Positions 11,661 through 19,351 of a DNA stretch of 45,852 nucleotides are shown piece by piece. Position 1 is the first letter of the stretch; each line of letters begins with the position of its first letter. This stretch comes from Deltaproteobacteria bacterium (GTDB lineage Bacteria; Desulfobacterota; Binatia; UBA12015), in contig VGTK01000018.1 in the NCBI GenBank assembly GCA_016874715.1, positions 1 to 45,852 of the forward strand, given 5' to 3'. Under the pieces are notes generated by a model. That model made no database searches, was not told the DNA's origin, and saw only the letters and a program-made list of their open reading frames with translations. Made by a program: the position numbers and the translations under genes.

Positions 11661-11757
11661 CGCGAGCCGAAGGCGAGCGCGGAGCGCGAGCGACCGCGGG
11701 AGTGGGGCCCCGACGGGCTCTGCCCGTCGGGGCGAGGGGGCGCGTGCCCCCTCGATC
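11661..11757 (-). repeat. Modular two-hairpin repeat, copy C
   Basis: Read on the minus strand it starts CGAGGGGGCACGCGCCCCCT (hairpin 1), then CCCCGACGGGC, loop AGA, GCCCGTCGGGG (hairpin 2, an 11-bp perfect stem), then a tail starting CCCACTCCCGCGGTCGCTCG. Stem 2 differs from copy A in several base pairs yet stays fully paired. It lies between two converging genes and abuts or overlaps the cyclophilin stop codon. Confidence 0.7.
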
Positions 11758-12392
11758 TACTTGACCGTGATGCTCTTGATCACGACCGGCTCGGTCGGGA
11801 CGTCCTGGTGCATGCCCTTGTTGCCCGTCGGGACCTTCTCGATCTTCTCGACGACGTCCATCCCGCCGATGACCTTGCCGAACACCGTGTAGCCGTAGCC
11901 CTGCGGCGTCTTGGACTTGTGGTCCAGGAAGGCGTTGTCCTTCACGTTGATGAAGAACTGCGAGGTCGCACTGTCGACCTGGCTGGTTCGCGCCATCGCG
12001 AGCGTGCCGTCGAGATTCTTAAGCCCGTTGTCGGCCTCGTTCTTGATCGCGGCCTTGGTCGGCTTTTGCTGCATGTCGGGAGTCATGCCACCGCCCTGGA
12101 TCATGAAGTCCTTGATGACGCGGTGGAAGACCGTGCCGTCGTAGTGTCCCGACTGTGCGTAGGCGATGAAGTTCTTCACGGACTCCGGCGCCTTGTCGGC
12201 ATAGAGCTCCGCTTCGATGTCGCCCATCGAGGTCGAGATCACGACGACCGGGTTCTTGCCCGTCTGTTCCATCTTCGTTCCTTCCTTGGCCGGTGGGGCG
12301 GCACCCGGTGCCGGGTCGGCGGCATGCGCCAGCGCTGCGGTGAGAAGCAACGTCGAGGCGAGCGTCACGGGGTTCAGCGAGCGGCGTCTCAT
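11757..12392 (-). CDS. Secreted peptidyl-prolyl cis-trans isomerase, cyclophilin type
   Basis: A 211-residue cyclophilin that assists folding of exported proteins. Residues 1-24 are a signal peptide ([17 protein letters not shown] ... ALAHA), then a Pro/Ala linker to about residue 47. The cyclophilin core starts [17 protein letters not shown] and contains the active-site [13 protein letters not shown], then [17 protein letters not shown] and [14 protein letters not shown]. The catalytic Arg of FHRV is present. There is a good Shine-Dalgarno (GGAGG) before the ATG at 12392, and a -10-like TACACG about 33 nt upstream of the start. Periplasmic location is inferred from the signal peptide. Confidence 0.93.
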   Translation of the reverse strand: MRRRSLNPVTLASTLLLTAALAHAADPAPGAAPPAKEGTKMEQTGKNPVVVISTSMGDIEAELYADKAPESVKNFIAYAQSGHYDGTVFHRVIKDFMIQGGGMTPDMQQKPTKAAIKNEADNGLKNLDGTLAMARTSQVDSATSQFFINVKDNAFLDHKSKTPQGYGYTVFGKVIGGMDVVEKIEKVPTGNKGMHQDVPTEPVVIKSITVK

Positions 12393-12492
12393 CGAATCCT
12401 CCAGGTCCTGCGTTGCGGTCGGCGTGTAGCGAGCGTCTCCGCGATGGTCAACGCGCGGGTCGGTTTGCCTCCGCCCGGGACGCCACGCATAC

Positions 12493-12588
12493 GGGAGCGG
12501 GCGTGGACCGTGGTGTCGCGCCCGGCTCGGTACGATGCGCGGGAGCCGGCGTGGACCGTGGTGTCGCGCTCCGCTCGATACGATGCGA
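12493..12588 (+). repeat. 48-bp tandem duplication in the LLM-oxidoreductase leader
   Basis: Units 12493-12540 and 12541-12588 match except at 5 positions. Each unit contains GGCGTGGACCGTGGTGTCGC and a -10-like TACGAT (12531-12536 and 12579-12584). The second TACGAT is 14 nt before the ATG at 12599 and the Shine-Dalgarno AAGGAG follows it, so the promoter region itself appears duplicated. Confidence 0.85.
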
Positions 12589-12598
12589 AGGAGTCCCC

Positions 12599-13600
12599 AT
12601 GTCGCGCAAGATCTGCATCTCTCTCGACTGGCAACAGCTCGCCGATCGCGAACGGCTCTTTCGTCAGGCCGAGATCGCCGACCGGGCGGGCGTGGACACC
12701 GTCTGGGTGGCCGAAGCCTGGGGCCGGGATGCCTTCACCATCCTCACGCTGCTCGCGACGCGCACCAAGCGGATCAAGCTCGGCACCGGCATCGTGAACG
12801 TCTACTCGCGCACCCCGGCAGCTCTCGCGCAGCACTTCGCGACGCTGGACGAGATCTCCGAGGGGCGCGCGGTCGCGGGCTTCGGGACCAGCGGTCCGCA
12901 GGTGATCGAGCACTTTCACGGCGTGCCGTTCAAGCCCGCCGTGACGCGCATGCGCGAGACGATCGGGATCATGAACATGCTGATGGCCGGCGAGCCGCTG
13001 AACTTCGATGGCAAGCTGTTCAAGCTCGGGCGCGGCTTCAAGCTGCGTTTCGAGCCGATCCGGCCACACGTCCCGACGTGGGTCGCGTCGCTCAATCCCG
13101 CAGCGCTGAAGCTCACCGCGGAGCTCGCCGACGGCTGGATGCCGATCATGATTCCCGCGAGCCACCTGGCAAGCGAGCTCGAGTCGTTTCGCGAGCGCGT
13201 GACTGCCGCGGGGCGCCCGGCGGACGCCGTTGCCGTGCGGTCGCCGGACCGGGTGGTCGCCGCCCTCGACGACCCGAAGCGGGCGCGCCGGCAGGCCGCC
13301 GGGACCCTCGCGTTCTACATCGCGCGCATGGGGACGTTCTATGGCGCGCAGCTCGAGCGCTTCGGCTACGGCGACGCCGTCGCCGCCGTCCGCAGGGCCT
13401 GGAACGAGCGCGGCAGCGAGGCCGGGATCGACGCGGTCCCCGAAGGGCTCCTCGAGGAGATCACCACCGTCGGATCGGTCGCCGCGTGCGCTGCGCGGCT
13501 CGACGAGGAGGCCCGGGCGGGAGTCGGGCTGCACAACGTGACCGTGCAGGCGCGTAGCGAGGCCGAGCTCGAGAGGGCCTACGGCGAGCTGGTCGGCTGA
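12599..13600 (+). CDS. LLM-class (luciferase-like) flavin/F420-dependent oxidoreductase
   Basis: A 333-residue TIM-barrel protein of the bacterial luciferase-like superfamily, closest in look to F420-dependent reductases of the MER type. Landmarks are [20 protein letters not shown] near the N-terminus, [21 protein letters not shown] at about 58-77, [19 protein letters not shown], and [20 protein letters not shown] near 160-180. The ATG at 12599 has AAGGAG 5 nt upstream; the frame is open further upstream only because of the duplicated leader. The stop overlaps the start of the next small gene. F420 rather than FMN is an inference from family resemblance, and the substrate is unknown. Confidence 0.88.
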   Translation: MSRKICISLDWQQLADRERLFRQAEIADRAGVDTVWVAEAWGRDAFTILTLLATRTKRIKLGTGIVNVYSRTPAALAQHFATLDEISEGRAVAGFGTSGPQVIEHFHGVPFKPAVTRMRETIGIMNMLMAGEPLNFDGKLFKLGRGFKLRFEPIRPHVPTWVASLNPAALKLTAELADGWMPIMIPASHLASELESFRERVTAAGRPADAVAVRSPDRVVAALDDPKRARRQAAGTLAFYIARMGTFYGAQLERFGYGDAVAAVRRAWNERGSEAGIDAVPEGLLEEITTVGSVAACAARLDEEARAGVGLHNVTVQARSEAELERAYGELVG

Positions 13601-13902
13601 TGGCCGAGAGCACGCGCTGCGAGCTGTGCGAGCTGGCGCGGACGACACGCTGGTTCGCGCAGGTCTTCGAGCCTTTTCCGTTCACGCTGCTCGAGTGCGA
13701 CTCGTGCGACGTGCCGATGGCCGTCCTCGGCGAGCACCGCGCCGCGGTGTCGCCACAGGAGCGGCAGGTGATGCAGCTCGCCCTGGAGTGGGTCGCCAAG
13801 ACCCACGACCTGGGCGAGCTGTTCTTCGATGACCGGATGAAGCAGATCCCCGACCACTACCACCTGCACGCGCGCGTGCGGCCGAAGTGGTGGCCGAGGT
13901 AG
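13600..13902 (+). CDS. Small HIT-like protein with CxxC zinc motifs
   Basis: A 100-residue protein whose start overlaps the upstream stop (TGATG), so it is translationally coupled to the LLM oxidoreductase. It has CELC at residues 7-10 and CDSC at 33-36, able to bind zinc, and HYHLHAR near residue 86, which fits the HxHxH pattern of histidine-triad proteins; IPDHYHLHARVRP parallels the PHLHLHVIPR of HIT hydrolases. It is shorter than usual HIT proteins. A nucleotidyl hydrolase or transferase role is possible but unproven. The assignment rests on motif reading alone. Confidence 0.6.
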   Translation: MAESTRCELCELARTTRWFAQVFEPFPFTLLECDSCDVPMAVLGEHRAAVSPQERQVMQLALEWVAKTHDLGELFFDDRMKQIPDHYHLHARVRPKWWPR

Positions 13903-13912
13903 GGATCTCGCG

Positions 13913-14212
13913 TCAGGCCGCGGCGGCCATGCCGGTGCCGTGCTGCGGGAACCGGCTGCGCGGCACGGCCTGCTTGATCGCGTGGAGCATGTCGAGGTGC
14001 TCCGCGACGCCGGTCAGGGTCGAGATGAGGTCGCCGATCTCGCGGCGCGCCCACTCGAGCTGTTCGTTGCTCACCTCGTCGAGGCCGCGCAGCAGCTCCT
14101 CGAAGCGCTCGACCGCGCCGGTCACGCCGCCGAGGCCGCGGTCGGTCAGCCGACGCTCGAGGTCGGCGGAGAAGCCGAGGAGAGCCTCGGTCTGCGTCAT
14201 GAGATCGTTCAT
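13913..14212 (-). CDS. Small helical protein of unknown function
   Basis: A 99-residue protein, not recognised. It is predicted mostly helical and probably coiled-coil from spaced leucines (LLGFSADLERRLTDRG, AVERFEELLRGLDEVS, EIGDLISTLTGVAEHLDMLH). There is no signal peptide and no cysteine. A purine-rich AAGAGGA precedes the ATG at 14212. It lies 39 bp downstream of the decayed PilB-like gene on the same strand, and its 3' end is 10 bp from the converging HIT-like gene. Function unknown; context might tie it to the pilus ATPase, but that is speculation. Confidence 0.65.
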   Translation of the reverse strand: MNDLMTQTEALLGFSADLERRLTDRGLGGVTGAVERFEELLRGLDEVSNEQLEWARREIGDLISTLTGVAEHLDMLHAIKQAVPRSRFPQHGTGMAAAA

Positions 14213-14251
14213 CGTCCTCTTCCCCCTGGCGCCCTTCGCGGGCGCCCGTTT

Positions 14252-16591
14252 TCACTGCGGCCGAGAGCGGCCGAGAAACTTGCTCCAGGCGTTCTGGTGG
14301 GTGCCCTGCCCCGCCTCCGCCGAAGTCGCCGGTTGCTCCGCCGGTGGCACCGGCGGCCGGCTCGAGAGAAACGCGGGCGAGCGCGGCTCGCCCGGCCCGG
14401 GTGCCAGGATCGGCGGCACCGGTGACGGCGCCACGATCGTCGTGACGGCGGGCGGCGGCTCGGGCGAGCCAATGAGCGCCGGCTCCGGGAAGCTCACCGT
14501 CGCCGGCTCCGCGAAGCTCACGGTCGCCGGCTCGGTTCGCGATGCATCGCCGTTCGCTTCATCCACGGCTGCAAGATCGGCCGCGATCGCGACGTCGCCA
14601 GCGGCTCTTCGCCCGCTGCCTCCTCCGGCACGATCTCCGCTTGCACACGGAGCGCAGGCGAACCCGGCGCCACGGGTGCTGCTGCGGCCGCAGGTTGTGC
14701 CGACGGGTCGACCTCGCGGGTCGGCACCACCACGGTGGTCGGCTCGGGCTCCGTGACCGGTGCCGTATCGGGGCGGCGCACCGTCGGACGCACGCCGTAG
14801 TTCCGCTCGAGCGCGCGCACGGCGCGCGCAACGAGCTCCTCGGGGACGATGGGCTTGACCAGATAGTCGTCGGCGCCGGCGCGGAACGCCTCGGCCTTCG
14901 CGTCGACGTCGCCCCGCCCGGTCAGCATGAAGATCGGTACCGACATCAGCCGGTCGTGCGCGCGGATCCGTGCGCAGAGCTTGAAACCCGAGGTGTCGGG
15001 AAGCTCGACGTCGAGGAGCGCCATGTGGATCGTTTCGGCGTCACAGATCCGCAGGGCCTCGCTCCGTCGGCGGCGACGACGGTTTCGAGGGCGATCGGGG
15101 CCTTCGCGAGTGCGAAGCAGAGCCCCTTGCGGATGAGCGGGTCGTCGTCCACCAGCACGCGCAGTGCCGCCTCGCGTACCGGGGAGGGTTGCGGCGGGCG
15201 GAAGGCCGGGACATCCGGCACCGTGGTCTCGTCGGTCGCGTCCTCTGGCGGATCTTCGCTCGCAGACTCCTCGGCCGGTACGACGCGGAGCACCTCGTCC
15301 ACCGTCGTGATGCCCGCGTTGATCGCGCGGATCGCCGCCGCGGGCATCGACTCGACGCCCTCGGCCCGGGCCTGCTGCGCAGAACGGTTTCCGGCTCGTG
15401 GCGCTCGAGCATCGCGCGCATCTGGCGCGACACCGGCAGGATCTCGAACACCCCGACGCGCGGGCAGAAACCGGTGTCGCGGCAGCGGTTGCATCCCGGG
15501 GCCGTCGTCACGGTCTCGACGGCGAGGCCATGCCGGGCGAGCCGCGCGAGATCGATCTCCGAGGGCGGCGTCGGCGGACGCTTGCAGTACCGGCACAGGG
15601 AGCGCACGAGGCGCTGGGCGATCACCAGACGCAGCGACGCGGAGATCAGGCTCGGATCGATGCCGAGGTCGAGCAGACGCGTGATGCTCGCGCTCGCATC
15701 GATCGTGTGCACCGTGCTCACCACCAGGTGGCCGGTCTGTGCGGCGCGGAGCGCGATGCTCGCGGTTTCCGCGTCGCGGATCTCACCGACGAAGATGACG
15801 TCCGGATCCTGGCGGAGGATCGAGCACAGCGTATCCGCGAAGCTGAGGCCGGCCTTCTCGTTCACCTCGACCTGCGAGATGCCCGCGAGGCGGTGCTCGA
15901 TCGTGTTCTCGATGGTGACGATGTTGAGGCGCGAGTCGGCGATGTCCTGAAGCAGGCCGTGCGCGGTCGTGCTCTCGCCGCTGCCGGTCGGGCCACTGAT
16001 GAGGATCATGCCCTCGGGGCGACGGATCTCGCGGCGCAGCAGCTCGAGGGCCGGAGCTGCGAGGCCCATCTTCTCGAGCTCGTGCCCCTTGGACGTCGGG
16101 TCGAGCAGCCGGAGGACGACCTTCTCGCCGAACTGCGTGGGCAGCACCGATACACGGACGTCGGCCTTGCGATCCTCGAACGTGACGCGGATGCCGCCGT
16201 CCTGCGGGCGGCGCCGCTCGGTGATGTCGAGCGTCGCCATGACCTTGCTGCGGGTCGAGAATTCGACCGCCTTGACCCCCTCGGTGTCGAGCGTGTTCGC
16301 GAACGCGATGACCACGCGGCCGCGCTCCATGCGGATCGGCATGGCGTCGTAGCGCTTCGCGAGCTCCTTGCTCAGCAGACGCAAGACCGCGGGGTCGATC
16401 GACGCACCGGGGAGGTCCACCAGCGGCAGGCCGAGGTGCTCGTGGAGCTGCTCGGCGAGACGCTTGTCGTCGATCCGCTGCAGCAGGACGTCGATGGGAC
16501 GCTGGCCGGTCTCTTGAGCGGTCCGCCGGAGAGCGGCCGCCTCCGTGCGATCGAGCAATCCGACGCTGTGCGGGGACCTCAAGAGTGCCAA
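14252..16591 (-). pseudogene. PilB/GspE-type secretion ATPase fused to a receiver domain, frameshifted
   Basis: This reads as one gene broken by three single-base losses: between 15380 and 15381, between 15060 and 15061, and between 14596 and 14597. Restoring one base at each joins it into about 780 residues. Order: T2SSE N domain; ATPase with VSVLPTQFGEKVVLRLLD, Walker B QDPDVIFVGEIRDAETA and HLVVSTVHT; end ITTVDEVLRVVPAEE; a receiver domain (VLVDDDPLIRKG, phospho-acceptor region ALLDVELPDTSG, KPI); then a Pro-rich tail with 8-residue EPATVSFx repeats. Decay also shows in residues: the Walker A lysine is glutamate (GPTGSGEST, codon 15974-15976) and the Asp-box DP is NT (VTIENTIEH). About 100 residues usually found between the N domain and RSKVMATLDI seem to be missing. 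Homologues power type IV pilus or type II secretion assembly. Assembly error could explain the frameshifts but not the lost catalytic residues. Confidence 0.82.
14479..14533 (-). repeat. 24-bp tandem repeat in the tail of the PilB-receiver gene
   Basis: A 24-bp unit (forward strand CCGGCTCCGSGAAGCTCACS followed by GTCG) occurs twice and a third, partial unit follows. On the coding strand this gives the octapeptide pattern EPATVSFA, EPATVSFP, EP. Confidence 0.7.
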
Positions 16592-16720
16592 CGAGCCCTC
16601 CGTACCCGAGGGTAGGAACCCAGTCGTGGCCTCGGCACCGCTGGCGGAACGCTTTACAGCGGCGAGCGTGAAACTCGCCGTCGGCTCCGCGCAGTGGGAC
16701 GCGCGGTCGCTGGTGCGTCG

Positions 16721-16744
16721 GCAGCGCAGACGCCGAGGCGCTGC
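16721..16744 (-). terminator. Hairpin downstream of typA
   Basis: GCAGCGC and GCGCTGC form a 7-bp stem with a 10-nt loop, starting about 20 nt past the typA stop codon. There is no U-tract, so it is at best a weak or factor-assisted terminator. The rest of the 173-bp typA-pilB gap shows nothing recognisable. Confidence 0.3.
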
Positions 16745-16764
16745 GCAGGGACGCTGGCGTCCGC

Positions 16765-18612
16765 TCAGTCCTCCTTGCGGCGCTTCGGGCGGTGCACCTG
16801 CGCGAGGACCCGCTTGCGGACGCGGATCGACTCCGGGGTGACCTCGACGAACTCGTCGTCGGCGATCCAGTCGAGCGCGTCCTCGAGGCCCATCTGCTTC
16901 GGCGGCGTGAGGCGAATCGCCTCGTCGTGGCCGGAGGCCCGCATGTTCGTGAGCTTCTTCTCGCGCACGATGTTCACGTCGAGGTCGCCGGCGCGCGAGT
17001 ACTCACCGATCACCATTCCCTCGTAGACCCGGGTCCCCGGCGAGATGAACATCTGCCCCCGCTCCTGCAGGTGGAAGATCGCATACGGGGTCGCGACGCC
17101 CTCGCGGTCGGCGACCATCGCACCGTTCGTTCGCCGCTGGATGTCGCCCGCCCACGGCGCGTAGCCGTTGAACATGGCGTTGATGATGCCGGTGCCGCGC
17201 GTGTCGGTCAGGAACGACGAGCGGAAGCCGATCAGCCCGCGCGACGGCACCGCGAACTCGAGGCGCACGCGCCCCGACGCGGGCGGGCTCATCTTGGTCA
17301 TGACGCCCTTGCGCATGGCGAGCAGCTGCGACACGACGCCGATGAACTCCTCGGGCAGGTCGATCACCGCGAGCTCCATCGGCTCGAGGGTCTGACCGTC
17401 CTTCTGCTGCGTCACGACGTCGGGCTTCGAGACCTCGACCTCGTAGCCCTCGCGCCGCATGGTCTCGACGAGGATCGCGAGCTGCAGCTCGCCGCGTCCC
17501 GAGACCCGCAGGCGGTCGGGCTGCTCGGTGTCTTCGACGCGGATCGAGACGTTGCGTTTCGTCTCGTTCTCCAGGCGTTCGCGGAGCTTGCGCGACGTGA
17601 CCCACTGCCCCTCGCGCCCGGCCCAGGGAGACGTGTTGACGCCGAAGATCATCGTGATCGTCGGCTCGTCGATGCGCAGACGCGCCAGCGCGATGGGGGT
17701 CTCGCGGTCGGCGACGGTATCGCCGATCTGGATCTCCTCGATGCCGGCCACCGCGACGATGTCCCCGGCGGTCGCGCGCTCGAGGTTGATGCGCTTGAGG
17801 CCGAGCCAGCCGTACAGGTTGGTCAGCTTCGCGGTCTTGACGCCGTCGGCACCGCACAGCGCGTAGGTCTGCCCGGCGACCAGCTCGCCGCTCACGACGC
17901 GCCCGAGTGCCAGGCGCCCGACGTAGTCGTCGTAGTCGAGGTTGTTCGCCTGGAACTGGGTTGGTGTGCCGGGCTGGACCTCGGGTCCGGGGAGGTCGCT
18001 CAGGATGACCTCGAAGAGCGGTCGCAGGTCCTGTCCTTCGTCCTCGAGGTTGCGCTTCGCGATGCCGTCGCGCGCGACCGTGTACACGACCGGAAACTCG
18101 AGCTGGTCCTCGGTCGCGTCGAGATCGATGAACAGCCCGTAGACCTCGTCGAGAACCTCGGCGATACGCGCGTCGGCGCGGTCGATCTTGTTGATGCAGA
18201 CGATCGGCGTGAGGCCGCGCTCGAGCGCCTTGCGGAGAACGAAGCGAGTCTGCGGTAGCGGCCCCTCGGAGGCGTCGACCAGGAGAAGGACGCCGTCGAC
18301 CATGGCGAGCGTACGCTCGACCTCGCCGCCGAAGTCGGCGTGGCCGGGAGTGTCCATGATGTTGATCTTCACGTCGCGGTAGGTCACCGCGGTGTTCTTG
18401 GCGAGGATCGTGAGACCGCGCTCGCGCTCGATCGCGTTCGAGTCCATCACCCGGTCGGCGACCTGCTCGTTCGCGCGGAAGATCCCGCTCTGACGCAGCA
18501 ACGCGTCGACCAGCGTCGTCTTGCCGTGGTCGACGTGCGCGATGATCGCGATGTTGCGGATGTCGGGGCGGCGTTCGACGCGCGGTGCGGGGGCGACGGC
18601 TTCCAGATTCAC
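16765..18612 (-). CDS. typA: Ribosome-associated translational GTPase TypA/BipA
   Basis: A 615-residue EF-G-like GTPase acting on ribosomes during stress and subunit assembly; length is normal. The G domain holds G1 [10 protein letters not shown]2 RERGLTI, G3 [14 protein letters not shown] and G4 NKIDR. Domain II and III follow, with the family-specific stretch [20 protein letters not shown] and the BipA C-terminal domain starting around [12 protein letters not shown]; the loop [20 protein letters not shown] is diagnostic. The start is GTG at 18612 ([10 protein letters not shown]). A -10-like TAGCCG lies exactly 7 nt upstream and no Shine-Dalgarno is visible, so the transcript may be leaderless. 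It stands alone between the pilin and the decayed ATPase gene. Confidence 0.96.
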   Translation of the reverse strand: MNLEAVAPAPRVERRPDIRNIAIIAHVDHGKTTLVDALLRQSGIFRANEQVADRVMDSNAIERERGLTILAKNTAVTYRDVKINIMDTPGHADFGGEVERTLAMVDGVLLLVDASEGPLPQTRFVLRKALERGLTPIVCINKIDRADARIAEVLDEVYGLFIDLDATEDQLEFPVVYTVARDGIAKRNLEDEGQDLRPLFEVILSDLPGPEVQPGTPTQFQANNLDYDDYVGRLALGRVVSGELVAGQTYALCGADGVKTAKLTNLYGWLGLKRINLERATAGDIVAVAGIEEIQIGDTVADRETPIALARLRIDEPTITMIFGVNTSPWAGREGQWVTSRKLRERLENETKRNVSIRVEDTEQPDRLRVSGRGELQLAILVETMRREGYEVEVSKPDVVTQQKDGQTLEPMELAVIDLPEEFIGVVSQLLAMRKGVMTKMSPPASGRVRLEFAVPSRGLIGFRSSFLTDTRGTGIINAMFNGYAPWAGDIQRRTNGAMVADREGVATPYAIFHLQERGQMFISPGTRVYEGMVIGEYSRAGDLDVNIVREKKLTNMRASGHDEAIRLTPPKQMGLEDALDWIADDEFVEVTPESIRVRKRVLAQVHRPKRRKED

Positions 18613-18619
18613 CCGGCAG

Positions 18620-18625
18620 CGGCTA
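18620..18625 (-). promoter_or_regulatory. -10-like hexamer of a putative leaderless promoter (typA)
   Basis: TAGCCG preceded by TGC, ending 7 nt before the GTG start at 18612. No -35 consensus at 17 nt; the expected -35 zone overlaps the inverted repeat at 18639-18655. Confidence 0.4.
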
Positions 18626-18638
18626 GCAAAGGGGCTGG

Positions 18639-18655
18639 CGTGCCGCTACGGCACG
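18639..18655. promoter_or_regulatory. Perfect inverted repeat upstream of typA
   Basis: CGTGCCG, spacer CTA, CGGCACG. A 7-bp perfect dyad placed 13 nt upstream of the typA -10-like hexamer and 36 nt downstream of the pilin stop codon. It could be an operator for typA or a hairpin ending the pilin transcript. Confidence 0.35.
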
Positions 18656-18691
18656 GGGCCGGGCGTCCTGGGAGCGGCGGTCTCCGGCCCC

Positions 18692-19045
18692 TCAGGGCAG
18701 GAGTCCGCCCTGGCTCGAGTCCCAGCGTAAGGTCTTCGCGCCCAGCGGATGATACGACTCCGCCTGAAAGTCCATCGGGTTGATCGATACGATCGTGAGC
18801 ACGACCCCGCTCGGTGGATTGTACGGCGGCAGCTGCGCGATGTCGGTCGTATAGCGCCCGTGGGTCGCGAAGTAGGACTCCTCGGCCTTGGCGAGGCTGT
18901 TGAGTCCCGATCTCGCGTGCGCGTCGTAGCCGTCGGCGCGATAGGTGGAGAAGGCCGGGATCGCGATCGCGGCGAGGATGCCGATGATCGCCACCACAAC
19001 CAACAGCTCGACCAGGGTGAAGCCGTCTTGTCCGTCGTTCTTCAT
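18692..19045 (-). CDS. Type IV prepilin / pseudopilin
   Basis: A 117-residue precursor with a class III signal: a short basic-polar leader MKNDGQDG, then the prepilin peptidase site G-F, with mature sequence FTLVELLVVVAIIGILAA including the conserved Glu at mature position 5. The globular domain has tyrosines (YDAHARSGLNSLAKAEESYF, THGRYTTDIAQLPPY) as in many pilins; no C-terminal cysteine pair is present. The ATG at 19045 gives the canonical leader, and a G-rich stretch precedes it. It would be a major or minor pilin, or a type II secretion pseudopilin. It lies 2.1 kb from a decayed PilB-like ATPase, with typA between; other pilus genes are not in the window. Confidence 0.9.
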   Translation of the reverse strand: MKNDGQDGFTLVELLVVVAIIGILAAIAIPAFSTYRADGYDAHARSGLNSLAKAEESYFATHGRYTTDIAQLPPYNPPSGVVLTIVSINPMDFQAESYHPLGAKTLRWDSSQGGLLP

Positions 19046-19351
19046 CGTCGTCCCACCCCCGCGACCCGATATTCGCGTCGCGGCCTTCGTCCCCGTTGCC
19101 GGCGCTCCTGCCGCACACCCGACCGGCCAGCCCCGCAAGCGGTATGCCGGCGCGTGGCGACGACGAAGCGTGGTACGCGACGCGGAACACGCCGGCGTGC
19201 TGTGGGCGCCGAGAGGCGGGAAACCCCCGAGCGACGAGATCGTGACGCTCGCTGCCGCGATCCGTCATCGCTCGGGTGCCGCCAGTTGTCACCCGCCGCG
19301 CTGGCGAAAGCGTTGCGCAACGCCTAAACCGCGCGTGCCAAGGGGGTGGGC
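19046..19351. other. 306-bp divergent intergenic region, pilin to parC
   Basis: No gene is supported here. It must hold the promoters of the minus-strand pilin and the plus-strand topoisomerase gene. Visible elements are a 14-bp palindrome at 19310-19323 and the parC Shine-Dalgarno (AAGGGGG) at about 19340. Confidence 0.6.
19310..19323. promoter_or_regulatory. 14-bp perfect palindrome upstream of parC
   Basis: GCGTTGCGCAACGC is self-complementary and ends 28 nt before the parC ATG. It is a candidate operator; no regulator is encoded adjacent to it. Confidence 0.35.

Noticed and set aside
14252..15024. Separate small genes for a response regulator and a Pro-rich protein
   Set aside because: They lack their own starts and join in frame to the upstream ATPase if single bases are restored, so they are fragments of one gene.
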